From: Patagioenas fasciata
Taxonomy: Eukaryota; Chordata; Aves; Columbiformes; Columbidae
NCBI RefSeq assembly: GCF_037038585.1
Contig: NC_092520.1
Span: forward strand, 151,465,104-151,529,103
DNA length: 64,000 nucleotides
Reading direction: 5' to 3'
Shown: positions 46,415 through 58,748 of the stretch, piece by piece
How positions within the stretch are numbered: the first letter of the stretch is position 1
Layout of the letters: each line of letters starts with the position of its first letter
The notes under the pieces: model-generated
Told to the model about the DNA's origin: nothing
The model's input: the letters and a program-made list of their open reading frames with translations, nothing else
The model's database searches: none
Made by a program: the position numbers and the translations under genes

Positions 46415-49400
46415 CTGCCAAAAAAGAAACCTGGTAAGTTTTCAGGTAACGCCCTGCAATCCTTACAAGCCCAAACTTCAAAAACAACAATGGGGCAAAA
46501 TGTGCAAAGAAAGCCAAGCAAGATGCTGCCAGAGCACTCCCAAGCCGGGTCCGTTCAGTTTGCCTAGAGCACACAGAAAAGTGGAAGTCACCTCCAAAAG
46601 GATTCTCTTCTCTTTGGAGCCTGATTTTTTTTTCTTTCTGATTTTCTTGTGATTGCTTGTTTCTTCCTTATTCCTAATGCAGAAAGCCCAGATTTCTCTA
46701 AGTATTTAATTTTTCCTTTCATTAGAAGAGCCATATAGATCCTCATGCCAGCTACTTAAATGTATGCTCATCAGAAATGGACTCAATTGCCACTCCATGT
46801 GTTTTACCTTTTATTGTCTTCAATTGCATGTCCTCCATCTTTTCTTTTACTGGCCAAAAGTAACACCTTGTCTTTTCTTCGTTCAATACCTAAATGAATC
46901 TTTTCTGACTGCTCCTCCTAGCCACATATTATCTATCTTGAAGATCCCTTTTGCACAGTGGATACAGAAACTACTTCTACTGGAAAGAAAAAGAATCCCC
47001 AAACATATTTGCTAATATCAAAGCAGAATAAAAATACCTTGGGCCTTTCCCACCTAGTACAGAACCCTTGGTTGCTATTTCATTTATTTTAAAACCAACT
47101 CCTAACCATACTCAGTATCCCATTGATGACTCTCATATCTGGCAGGAGTTACATGGAATAAACGGCAGAATGCTGTTTTCAAAGCCTTCCATTAATACTT
47201 ATCAAATGCAGGAGCTAATCAGGGAAGCTCCTCCTGGCAACCTCCTGGTCTGGGACACTTGCCTCCGCACTGAACTACCTGCAGATGAATGCTATGACTT
47301 ACATCAGACACCACCAAGGACACTAGCAATGTGCCTGCCACCATGGAAGTAGAGGCAGGAACAAGCCTCAAATCAAGCTCAACAGTATTTTGGGGTTGTT
47401 GGATCCTATTAGATTGCACTGCATGTAACCTAGGTGTCACGAAGTAACTAGCATCCCTGTCTATGTTTGTTATTACAGATATATAGTATCTGCATCAAGA
47501 GCAAAACCTCTGCTATAGTCATTTTGATGCTAAAAATAAGCAGCAAGCTTACTATTCAAAATCTGGGAAACACTTCATAAATACCACATTAATGACTAGT
47601 TTATTCAGATCTATGCCCTGCCTCCATCCTTGGGATCTCAGACAAGTGCTGCACTAAGCTAAAGGAGAGCCTACAACTCCTATTAAACTTGAACTTAGGT
47701 TGAGAATACCTGCCTTTGAAAAACTCTGATAGCAGACCCTCGGGGAATACCAGACCTGGTGGTACCACCCTAAAAGCCTCTGGTTCTGTGGATTCTGTAC
47801 CAGTGTGTTGCTCAGTTCCAAGCATTCCTTTCTGAGCATCTCTGCACAATATGCCCATGTGGCTGCAGGAGAGGGAGACTGTACATGCAGATGTCCAGTG
47901 CTGTGGCACCATGAAAGCACTGGGAAGTCTCCCCATCCTTCCTGATGCCAGGATGTATAGAAAACAAATGCCTCTAAGAAAAAGCCAAAAAACACAATGC
48001 TACTGACCTATGAAATACGTAAGTATTTTTAAACAGCCAATGAGCAGAGGAATAATGGGAGGACTGGAGAGGGAGCACTGACAACTGATGTGAGGGAGCA
48101 CCATGGTAAGCAGAGTAAGTGGTTAGCAAAATTACACCATGAACACACACAGACAACCCTTTCCCCCATGCCTTGGCAATGGAAACTCTACAGCAAACTC
48201 CACTTGGGACAGTTAAAGAATGCACTCAGCAAGACAGATGAGGGGCAACTGGTCTAGCTTAAGGTTTGTTGGTTTTTAAAGTTCAAGGATGTTTTTGCAA
48301 ACCAGTTCTTATAAAGACACAGTATTCCTTTAATCCATATATACTAATTCAAAGGCCATTTACGGAAGGAGATTGTCTTCCCTTACCCCACCTTCCAAGC
48401 ATCTTTCAGGAGTAATAGAGAAATTGAAGTCACCAAATAAAACCAGAAACTTTCGAGTGGGATGCTACTGCTCCCACCACTGCTGCCCAATATCCCTCCC
48501 AGTTGCTAAGCCTTCCCTAGCACAGCTGGGACTAGCAAAAGGGATACTGTACCTTTAATAACTTGCCACAGTCTCAGAGAAGCTGGTTACCAGGTTGCTA
48601 CTGAGAAGGTTGGTTTGGGGACACAGCAAGAAAAGGGCTGGGGACAGGGCTGGGGGCCTTGTGATCACTAGCTGACTAGTGCTGCTACAACAACCCAGCC
48701 GTGGTCAAGGAGAACAGGGAGCGTGTGAGGTTACGTTACCTTCATGGGCACAGCAAGGGCAGAAGGAGAGAGGTCTACGACGTGGTGTCCCGGCATTGGG
48801 CTCAACTTCAATAGGACCATACGAGGAAGAGGAAGAGGCAGGAGAGGAAGAGGAGGTTGGAAGTGGAACGGAAGAGGAGGAAAGGGGTGAAATAAAAGAC
48901 AAGCAAAGGACAAAAAGCGTAAGAGTGAGAAAGAAAGGAAACACAAGAAGAAAAGAAAAAATACAAGAAATGGAGAAGCAGAAACAAGGGATACAGTCTA
49001 CAGATGAATAATGTCCCTAATAAGCACAGATAACAGGTAAGAGGTAGACTGAGGCACTGGTGAACTCTTAGTGAGCTGTACAGATACCAGGCAGGAGGTT
49101 ATTGTTACTGTACTTTTTCCCAACGTATGTTTTTCAATCACATGGTCTTTAACTGAAAGGTTTGTGAACAAGATGTCAGGATGAGCAGAGATGAATATTT
49201 AACTCCTGCTGATAAATGTCAAATTTCAAGCAGGGTTACAAAAAGTCTCGCCTGCATGCATAAGACACCAGCTGTAAGCAGCCACTCTACCTTAAGGCTT
49301 TATCAGGACCATGCTCTTATCACCATGGAAGCATCCATTGATGCTAAAAGTGTCCTTCTTAATGGAAAAGAATTTCTTCAGACAGGGAGCATCACAGGGA

Positions 49401-52400
49401 GAATCTGATTAACGTGGAACCAGCTTGCCAGGATCTGCTGTGTCAAGTATGGTGAGTACACATGTACTCAGACTGTTGTGCTTAGCAGGGAAAAGGCTTT
49501 TTTACATGGATAGAAAAGTGATACACACCAGGGTCTGCGGTGGCAATGACCAACTGAAGGCTTTGCAGAGTTAAAACAGTAAATTTAAAGCTCTCCCTTG
49601 ACATTCTCATTTCACAAAGCATTTTGAAACTTACAAGTCCTGTTAGTATTGGTGATTTACTGAATCTTTTTCATCTTTTCTGTCACCCAGTGAAGGACAA
49701 ACATTTCTCATCTCTAAAACGGTTCAGCTGTTTTAACACTGAGAACTTGCTTTTCAGCTGCGCTTAACATAACAGAGATAATCAGTAGGAAATAATCAAC
49801 ATCACTAATAGTTACAGGAGAACATATGCAGCAGGAAGCTGATGAGTCTGAAACATCAGAGGTAGCAGAATGGAACACTTACTGCTCTCAATGCACAACC
49901 GCATTTATAAAGGGGAGGCATTTCTGTTTTGGGAAAATGCATAAACTCCACAATAATACGGTAAGAATAACGCCTATTTTGGAGAAGTCAGCGGAGCTTC
50001 ATGTGTGTTGTTTGGAGGCAGCTTTACAGAACTAGACAATCAGCGAACTGGGGAGGCTTTAGAAGGGACCATCACAGAACTAGACCAGCACATGGAGGAC
50101 ACGCTTGAGCGAGAGCACATCGGCTTCAAAGCCAGTGACTGAGCAGCGCGGCTTTCTCAGAAAGAAACATCTGTACTGGGAGCAGGAAGCAGAAACATTA
50201 GGAGAGGTGTCACAGTTGGCCATAAATGGTTACAAATAAAGCATCGTACTGACTTTAGTTGACAGAACCAGAACCTCAATTCTAGCTGTTCAGAATTTTC
50301 CAACTTCTTCATTTAAAATGAAAAATTACTAGGGCTTTTTTTCCACAATTGCCATTTGACAGATTAGGTTACAAAAGAAAAAGCAAACAAGAAAACTCCA
50401 AACAGCAAAGGAGCTGTGACTAATAAGCTTCCATACAGAACTTTTAGTGACTTATATCTTTTATTTCACATCCTATTTTATTCAACATGAATTCTTCTAT
50501 ATATGCTTTAATACTCTAACTTGGTCCTGGGGGGATCAAGAGATGGACATTTAACTATATGGGAAAATCCACTTCAGTTTTTCAGGGTTTGAGATTTCAT
50601 TCAGAATTGTGTGCATAGGGTGCTGGTAACTCAAACACAGCTGTGTTTATACATTTCAAACTATGGACATACCGGTGAGGAATTCCCAATTTGCCATATC
50701 TGATCTGAAAATAAATACCTAGTATGTGAAAATGCCATTCATCTCATTGTGACATGACCACAGCTACTAACTTTCATGATCAGCGAGCAAACAGTTTGAC
50801 CTAGGAGAAGACTCATCTTTGGCCTCCAGTAAAAAGCCACAGGACCTACATAGCAGAAGGCTGTAATACAGAACCCACTCCTAGCAATTGTGTTTTCTTT
50901 CCTTTGCTCCTAGTTGTGCTATTTTTTTAACATAAATACTATCCTCCCACTCTTGTCTAAGGAAAAGGTGTAATTGAATCAAGTTTCAAAGTCCATGGTA
51001 TCTATAAAAGTCCACCTACTGAAAATGTTGACATTGCTTTTCAGTAAGATAATGAACATAAACTATTCTACTAAGATCATTTCCATTTACTCCAGATGTA
51101 AATTACAGTTGCTGCAGTGCATACAGGTTATATGATCATTACAATTGCTTTAGAAACAATGTCTGTCCAGCCCAGGATGATTAGTGAGGCTTTAAAAAGT
51201 TTTCCTTATGTACTGAAGGTTCTAAACAGCAAGGAGAGAGTGAAGTCCAACCTGAAAACTTACCTCTTATGGTTCTCTAAAGCTGTGAAAACCACACCAA
51301 TTATACTATTATGCTGTAAAATATGTATAATGCAGTAGAATTTTAAATATATTTTTTAATACTTCTCTAAGGTGATAGTGATGAAAACTGCTTCCCCACC
51401 CTTGCTAATAAAGATGGTTGATACTTATGGTACAGATACTATGAGCAGACTGAAATAGGACCTTTCTAATTATAAGACAAAAGCTATATTATCATATTCC
51501 CTGAAATGGAGAAGGATTTTTCACCGACAGCAGCAAATCTTTAACTGTATTCCATGTCACGCATTTCACTATCCCTTCAGATGAACTCTTTCAAGAAAAG
51601 GCCACTTAACTGTTTCAGAAACAGAGAACCAAGGGGAAAAAAGTGCATTTGGTAATTGGAAAAAGCATTCCCTCAGCCAGCTGATAAGTTTAGACAATGA
51701 ATCTTTCAGATCATCTGATCATTCACATTCCTGCCAAGGTTACTTTTTGAAAAAATACAACTTTGCAGCAAGAGCTCTCACTGTGTATATTTATAGTTTA
51801 AGACAATCCTGGGAAAAGGCTGAAGTCATCCAGTACTATTAAAAGAACTATGCAATACTCTGATTCACAATATGGTGTTAAAAACTGTCTCATCTACCTT
51901 GCCCTTATCACTTGTCCAATTACATAATGAAAATCCTTACATGTTGTCTTCTTTGTCCCAAAGCCATCACTAATCCTACAGTATATAGTAGTACTATTAT
52001 TATGTTATTGTTTAGAGAAGAGACATCACAACCTCATGGGCCCATTAAATTAAAACCATGGTCATCTCTGCAAGACAATTTTCCTGGCCACGAGTCAGGG
52101 CCAGGTGGGAAAAACTCTTTTGATAAGCAAATAAAAATAAATAAATAAAAAAAGATCCCCTCCCCTTTCTGTTTAAGTTTCCCTCACAAGCAAAACCCCA
52201 GGTCAGGTGTGGTGACACAGCTCTCCATCCCCAGCATGGCAAGAGCGCAGCCAGCAGCAGCAAGACAAGCTCCCCACTACCCTGCTGAAGTGGTTCACTC
52301 AGAAGGACCTGAAGGGTAGGAGAAGAGCCATTCCGTGACTGTTCACTTCTTAGGTTCCCTCTGTGCTGTCAGCAAGAGTTGGAAGCATAACTATAGACTC

Positions 52401-55400
52401 TGGACAGAAAATTATCACTTTCTCCCCCCATCCTGAGAGAGGGAAAACCACCAACTGACTGTGTTAATCACTAGTTATTCCTTGTCAATGGCACAAGCCA
52501 ACTTTTCTGAATGTGTGTAAAGCCCTCAAAGCTGACATCAGGAGTCCAAGGCAGAGGCATTCAGAAGGGCACCTGGGGTGGTTGGTACAGAGCCAGGAGC
52601 TACAGCTCGCTGAGGAACGGAATGTGTGCAGCTCCCGAGCATACTAAACATCCCAGAGAGGTGGTAGCTCTGCCTTGCAGATTAGTCACATCTCATCAAT
52701 AAAGTGACTGGAATTATCTTGCCTTCCTGAAAAGAAGCCTCTCCCAAATATTTCTGGGAAATCTTTCATGCAGCCAGGACGAGACAGACCTTGTTTGCCA
52801 CTGTACTCTTGAGAGACTGCTGGCTTGGCTACGGTGGTGGGAACCAAGAGCCAGGTCAAGAATACCATAGCTCCAAAGCCTCTTCAAAACAAGGAACAAA
52901 AATTGTATAGTCACCATGAAAAGGTATCTTATTTTTCACTGTACATCATTTTTTGTTACACAAGCTACGCTGGACTGTTGTCTTCTTTTCAACTTTCCAT
53001 TTGCCTATTGTTTAAAGAGCAATACTTCAGACTGGTTTTATTCTTTTCTGCTGTAGCTATGTAACACTTCTTCATAATCTGAAGCACAGTAGTAAAAAGG
53101 ATCAATCAGGATGAAGAAAGCACAGCAGAAAGTTTGGGATGGCAGACACCATTATCCCCAAGCTACAGCTCACCTTGATCCCCTTCACTATTTGCCTATG
53201 ATATGAAAGCAGTGATGATTTCTCAGAAGTGGTGAGCCACTGCAAATCAAAATGTCTTGAACAGATACAGCACAGTCCAAAGAGGATCACATGTTTTGCA
53301 AGCTTTGCATACAAAGACTTTGATTTCTGTATCACTGGCTAACCAGGGCAGTTTGGAAATCAGCAACACTGAGCAGCAAATCTAGCTCTGAGGCTAACCT
53401 CAGTTCATGTGAACCATTATGCAGGTACTTGACCTCATAAGCTAGGAGCAGGTCACTTTAGATATTCTACTAATACATTCCATCAATTTAGCAGGCAGAT
53501 CAAGAGCTCTAATTTTAACTCAGTGCTTAAAATAAGGATCAGTCCAAAAGAGATCAAGACAAATTGTGCACTGATCACAGGAAATATCCTCTTTCCCACC
53601 TTTTAAAAATCAGTTATGCTCAGAAACCAAAGTACAGAAAAATCACACATTCCAACTATGTGATTTAGTGAAGCTGTTCAACAGCAGCACTGCAAAAGAG
53701 CAAGAACACAGAAAACCACTTCTTGAAGAATAGCATCCTCACAACTGTAGGTATTATAAAGCTGACGGCCAGGATTTTGACAACTATCCCATAAAGACAT
53801 TACTTGGTGTGTCTGACTTAGCTGTTTACTAAGACTGTGTCAAAACCAATTTCCTCTAAAGTACCATCACTAGAAGAAACCTGTGGAAAACTCACAGATG
53901 ACTGAATTGTCATGCAAACTGAACCACACATTTATTCATCCATCAGAAGAGAAAATAAAACCAAACAACAAGTGGGGAGAGGAAAGAAAACTAGAGAAAG
54001 GAGTAGTTGGAGCAGAATACACACACAAATGAGTGCACAGAAGGCTTTGGCTTCTACTAGACCTCAAGGTACTTCAAAACACAGTGAGAACTAGTACACT
54101 GGCCTTGTCTCCCAAGGCTATTAGTTTCTGTGTGCAGAAAGAAGCAGGTAAACGATCTTTGTGCTTCCAGTACCTAAGAAGTACTCTATACCTATCAAGT
54201 TCTGCTTATCAAGTGCTCTTTCCTGCTCCAAACTTACAGCAAAGAAAACATGTTACCAGTTCGCTTCAGTGTGAGAAGCAGCTGCAGACTGCAAAAACAA
54301 TGCTTATCTTACAACTCCACTCCTCTTCCAGGAGAGATGTGTTCGCCAATCATGAAAAATAGGACTGTTCCCACTTGAGTATACAGGCTCCAGCCCTGCA
54401 GTTAGATCTGCAGGACTTCAAAGGACATACTTGAAGTATTTAAAATAAGTTAATAAAAAGTGAAGATGTTGTAGGGTATGCTTTAAACAAAGTACAAAGA
54501 ATAATTAAAAAAAAAAATGCAATTGCACCTTTTTCTCCTGTTCACTTGATGTTCATATGGCTCTTGTCAAGAAGGGAGAACATACATTCGAAATCAGCCC
54601 TATCAAACACACCAGCTCTGTTCTTTCCATCCCTCTTGCCTGTCTCAGCATAGCCCAGCTAAGAGCAGAGCAAGATGGGAGTGGGTGCTCTTTCCTCAGT
54701 GATTCTCTCCTGGGTGTGAGGAAAAGGAAAGCACTCATTTGAACGCAGAGGGAACAACAGAGGTACTTTCCACAGGCAGATGAGGAGCAAACTGGGACAA
54801 GGAACTGGTGTGGGTAAGGAGGAACTGAGGCTGGGACTAATTAAGTAAGGAGACTAAGAATGCAGACTACTAAAGGAGAAGAAACAGAGAGAAAAGGGGA
54901 GAAGGGGTAAGGAATGAACAGAGAAGGCAGATTTGTGAAGATATGACCTACAAATTTCCAGAGAAATAATGCTGGTTAGGAGAGGGGGCAGAGCCCAAAC
55001 ATTTTGGGAGAAGGCCAAAGGCAGGGATTGAGACTGTGGGGACTGAGTCACTGAGGAGCAGAGCAGGAGTGAAAGACTCAGAACAGCTAATGGGGAGGAA
55101 AAGGAGGTCTGAAGGGTAGAATACTAGGATTTCTTTGTCAAGAAGGTAGGATTAAAATTAAATACCTGAGAAGCTGAAACTGGGACTAAGAATGAAAATG
55201 GAAGTGGGGTAAGGAGCTCTGGATGAAAAAAGACAGGATCAGGATAAGGACCATATGGAAAGAGGGAATTAAAGGGACAAAGAGTGTCTATCCACCAGAC
55301 CACTTCCAGTGTCTGGTTCAGAATCCATGTCTTTAAGTCTCATCACTCCACAGCTGCCAGCAAACATCTGAAATCCACTGATCATGTCCCATTTCCTCTC

Positions 55401-58371
55401 CAGGAGGATCTCCACAGGGGATGCCAACCTTGCAGTTGCTACTAGTTGTTCCATAAGGGCAGGAGACAAAGCTCTCTGCAGTGGATCTAAAGGTTATAAA
55501 TCTGTTGATATAACAACATAATACAAAATCTTAATTTCAGTTGAATTTGCAACCTCTGTAATGTTCTTTTAACATAACCACATATACGATATACACATAG
55601 GAATAATTACTCAGAATTGAAATGTAACCATCTGTAGCGAGAAATGAAACATCTGCTTTACAGCAACAGTACATGACATTTTACAACAGGAAGAGAGGAT
55701 TATGGCATCTGAGCAGAGCAATGTGGGTAATTAAGATAGTAATGTGTAATCCTGCAAACTGGAACTTGACCAAGGGTATCAGAAGTTACCACTCCCTTGC
55801 AGAAGTTGTTGCGCAATCTGTAACAACTAAATGAAACGCAACTCTTATTAGTGTAAAGAAAATCCAGAATAAATTAATGCCATAATTATTCAAAAATTAT
55901 TACCAACTTACAGATGACTTTTCAAAGTATTTTGCAATTTTGCTTATCATTCTACTGACAGCATGACCCCAGACTCATGCCTGTGCCTCAGAGACACAAG
56001 TTTCCGGTAGCATAATTAACTACACAGCCATCCTCACTGCTTATAGTGCTCAGCAGGACCATGCAGCCACACGGCGCTCCAGGGATTTTAATGGCACTCC
56101 ACCCAGATGCAGCATCCTGCGCAGACATGTTCATTTTGAAGCTGAGTTCTAAATCTGCCACTGGATAGTGACAAAGCTCATAAGAGCAATGTATCCCTTC
56201 TGGCTAAAGTGTTCTGGCAGCCCAAAAAGCAAATGTAAAGCAAATCACAGAGGCAACAGAACAATACTATAAAAGCCACATACAACAGGCAGGCAATATT
56301 GGCTCATTCCATGTAAAGGGATACTGCCAGGGACAGTTTTTTAAAAATTTGTTTTGAAAAAGGTATTTTTGAGATGAGCAGAAACTTGATATAGTTTAAA
56401 AATCTATCAACCATTTTTTAAAAACATGAACATTGTCTCTGACTGTTGGAAACCCAAGTAACTGAGTCACCACATAAATAAAACCAACCTGTTACGGAAA
56501 ATCAAAAATAACCACTGTGGGGTGACTGTCCAAGTTCAGAGAAACAGAAAAAGCAAACATGTAAAAAAAGATAAACAGTAAATTCATTTTCCAATTAAGA
56601 TTTTCTGCAACAATAACTTTTTAAGTGACAGTGTCCCTTTAAGTAAAGATTATTTTGCTTTTCTTAAAGCCACTATTAGTGATTTGGATGGGATTGCTGG
56701 GTCTACAGAGGCATTAGGAGGAGAAGCAGGAGGAGGGAGAGGTGTAGTGGAAATAGCATTAAATAGGGATAAGGGTCTGTTAAGTGTAATTCAGCATCAA
56801 CCCTTTTACAGCTCCTACTCTACACATATACAGGTATGGGCCAGCCCTGATGGACATCACTAGGAAGAGGGTTTAAAAGTCTCTCTGCAAAAGATACCCC
56901 AGGAAGAATGCCAAAGGGACTGAACAGTGAATGATGCACAGGGCTAGCAGAGGACCATCACATCAGAATTAGCACAGGGAAACTGGGCAACAAATTAGTT
57001 CTATGAAGGAGAGAAGTTTTCCATTTTGAAACTTGATTTTACATGGATATTCTGAACTCAGGTGGATGTTCTTCAATAAAAGCCTATTGTGCCAGGACAA
57101 TCTGGAGTCATTCCCAGCGGACAGCTACAGACAGAGAACCTCCCTCTTGAGAAAAAGTGACAGGTAAAAGCCTGGGCAAGATTATGTTTGAAGGATCAAA
57201 TGCAGAACACAATGAAATCATGGGAAGGCTTCTAGTGATGTGTCTTGGGTCAGTCCTAGGACATGTGGATCTTCCACTCTGCGGAGCTGGACTGTAATGC
57301 ACACCCTCAACAAAATCACAGCTTAGATCAAGCAACTTTATTTTCTTGAAGACAAACGAAATGAGACTCTCAGATGAGAAGACAATCACGTGGAGTATGG
57401 ATCTGCTGACAGATGTGTTCATTTTGTAACAGAGTGATTAAAATAGCAAAGGGAATTTTAATCTTCAAGATGGGCAAATGCTAAACAAATGTCATTTGGA
57501 ACCCCAAAGTTATCCACCTACTAAGGGATTCAGGAAGCAATAGTAGTTAAAGAAATGCAGAACCACATTGCAGAGTAATGACCAGATTATAATTGCTTGT
57601 GAAAAAAAATAGCTAAACACTGTAACATGTGCTTAGCACTAAATGAGATATTACAAAAAAGAACAAAACCAACAACAACAACAATAAAAAAACCAACTCA
57701 AAACCTAGCAAGAGGCTTATTAGCTGTGTAATAATGCAAACTGGGCTGACTGGAAAATCTAACAGCAGATTTCAGCAAAAATGACTGGAACTCTTAACAG
57801 AAGATTCTCTCCTAACCTTACTGTAAGACAAAACAAGAAAGAAGGAAGTATCTGTAATCTACATTTTTTTTCCAAAGTCCCCTGAGGGAGCCCTTTGTTT
57901 TTGTTAGATCATCAACACACTCTGGCTTTTTTGGAAGAAGTAAACAAGCCACAGGAGGGGAAGAGGGAGGCAATGGCATGACTAATCCTCTTGGAAGCTG
58001 GTTAGTTCTGCTGTCCTCTTCATGTTAAAATATTTTCCTAAGGAGGATTTTGATGGTAGAGCTGGACTTCACAGAGAAGCAAAAAACAGAACAGCCTTCC
58101 ACTGCTAGCAAGGGAAGGTGGCTAGAGTGAAACCCGTAACTAAATTTGGAAATAACCAGCACTATGGAAAATAGAAGAGGGAGCCTCCTGGTTTGCGGAG
58201 CCTGCCAGGATCTCTTCTTCCTGAGCTGGAAAAGGGGTTCTGCTATAGCCAGACAGGTGCAAGGGCTTTTTCTTCTTGTTTGTGAGCCAAGGATGGGAGA
58301 AGTAGGTGAAGGGAGGGATGGGGAGGAGTGTCAGCAGGGTTAGTGTCAGCAGGAGGTTCAGCTATACATAC
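46415..58371 (-). other. MICAL3: Large MICAL3 intron (about 12 kb)
   Basis: Intron between the cassette exon and the exon at 46315-46414. It contains two purine-rich stretches (48822-48990 and about 54740-55270 on the + strand) and otherwise unique AT-rich sequence. Short frames occur on both strands. One on the - strand (55269-55469) looked exon-like but has no matching family, so nothing further is called. Confidence 0.75.
48822..48990. repeat. Polypurine tract (GA-rich)
   Basis: About 170 bp in which the + strand is nearly all purine: GAGGAAGAGGAAGAGG-like units, then GGAAGAGGAGG, then AAAGAAAGG-type sequence. It creates a Glu- and Lys-rich frame (48679-49011 +) that has no other sign of being coding. 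In the MICAL3 transcript it is a long pyrimidine tract. Confidence 0.8.
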
Positions 58372-58422
58372 CACCCAGATGCAAGTCGATGAGGTCACTG
58401 TAATAAGACTCTCCCCAATAGT
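58372..58422 (-). CDS. MICAL3: MICAL3 51-nt cassette exon in the bMERB domain
   Basis: Acceptor TTCCTTGTTGTAG (AG at 58424-58423), donor GGGTG-GTATGTA. With G from the exon at 62884-62977 it encodes DYWGESYYSDLIDLHLG, and its last G joins GC of the exon at 46315-46414 to give another Gly. Its length is a multiple of three and both neighbours have the same phase, so skipping gives RGEAGMGKKDD and inclusion gives RGEADYWGES...LHLGGMGKKDD, both in frame. As I recall, similar DYWGES-type sequence is present in mammalian MICAL3. The acidic/aromatic insert falls between two bMERB helices. Confidence 0.9.
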
Positions 58423-58570
58423 CTACAACAAGGAATTGGTGGAGACAGAGTTATTGAATCAGATATCCACCCTAGCCCCACACAATCAAAGCAATATATG
58501 AGAAAGAGACATACAGACAGAAACAAAACAAAAAAAAAAGCAAACAAGAAACATGCAGCTATACATGTGG

Positions 58571-58665
58571 GCACATATATACATATATATAAAAATTACG
58601 TCTCTCTCTCTGTATATATACATATATGTACACACACACACAAATATATCACAAACATATATATT
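58571..58665. repeat. Compound TA/CA/CT microsatellite
   Basis: ACATATATATACATATATAT, then TCTCTCTCTCTG, TATATATACATATATG and ACACACACACACA with further ATAT. In the MICAL3 pre-mRNA this reads as UG and UA repeats about 150-240 nt upstream of the cassette exon acceptor. Confidence 0.93.
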
Positions 58666-58711
58666 GGGAAGATGAGAAAATTCCCAGCAGGTAGGCAAGG
58701 ACTTCCAAGGG

Positions 58712-58748
58712 GAAAAAAAAAAACAAAAAAAACAAAAAAACAACAAAA
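58712..58748. repeat. A-rich simple repeat
   Basis: Runs of 7-11 A separated by single C on the + strand. It reads as U-rich sequence in the MICAL3 transcript upstream of the cassette exon. Confidence 0.88.

Noticed and set aside
48679-49011. 110-codon Glu/Lys-rich frame on the + strand
   Set aside because: It is produced by the polypurine tract and is antisense to MICAL3, with no homology outside low complexity.
55269-55469. Exon-like frame on the - strand in the large MICAL3 intron
   Set aside because: The peptide looks non-random, but no convincing acceptor/donor pair fits the frame and I recognise no family.
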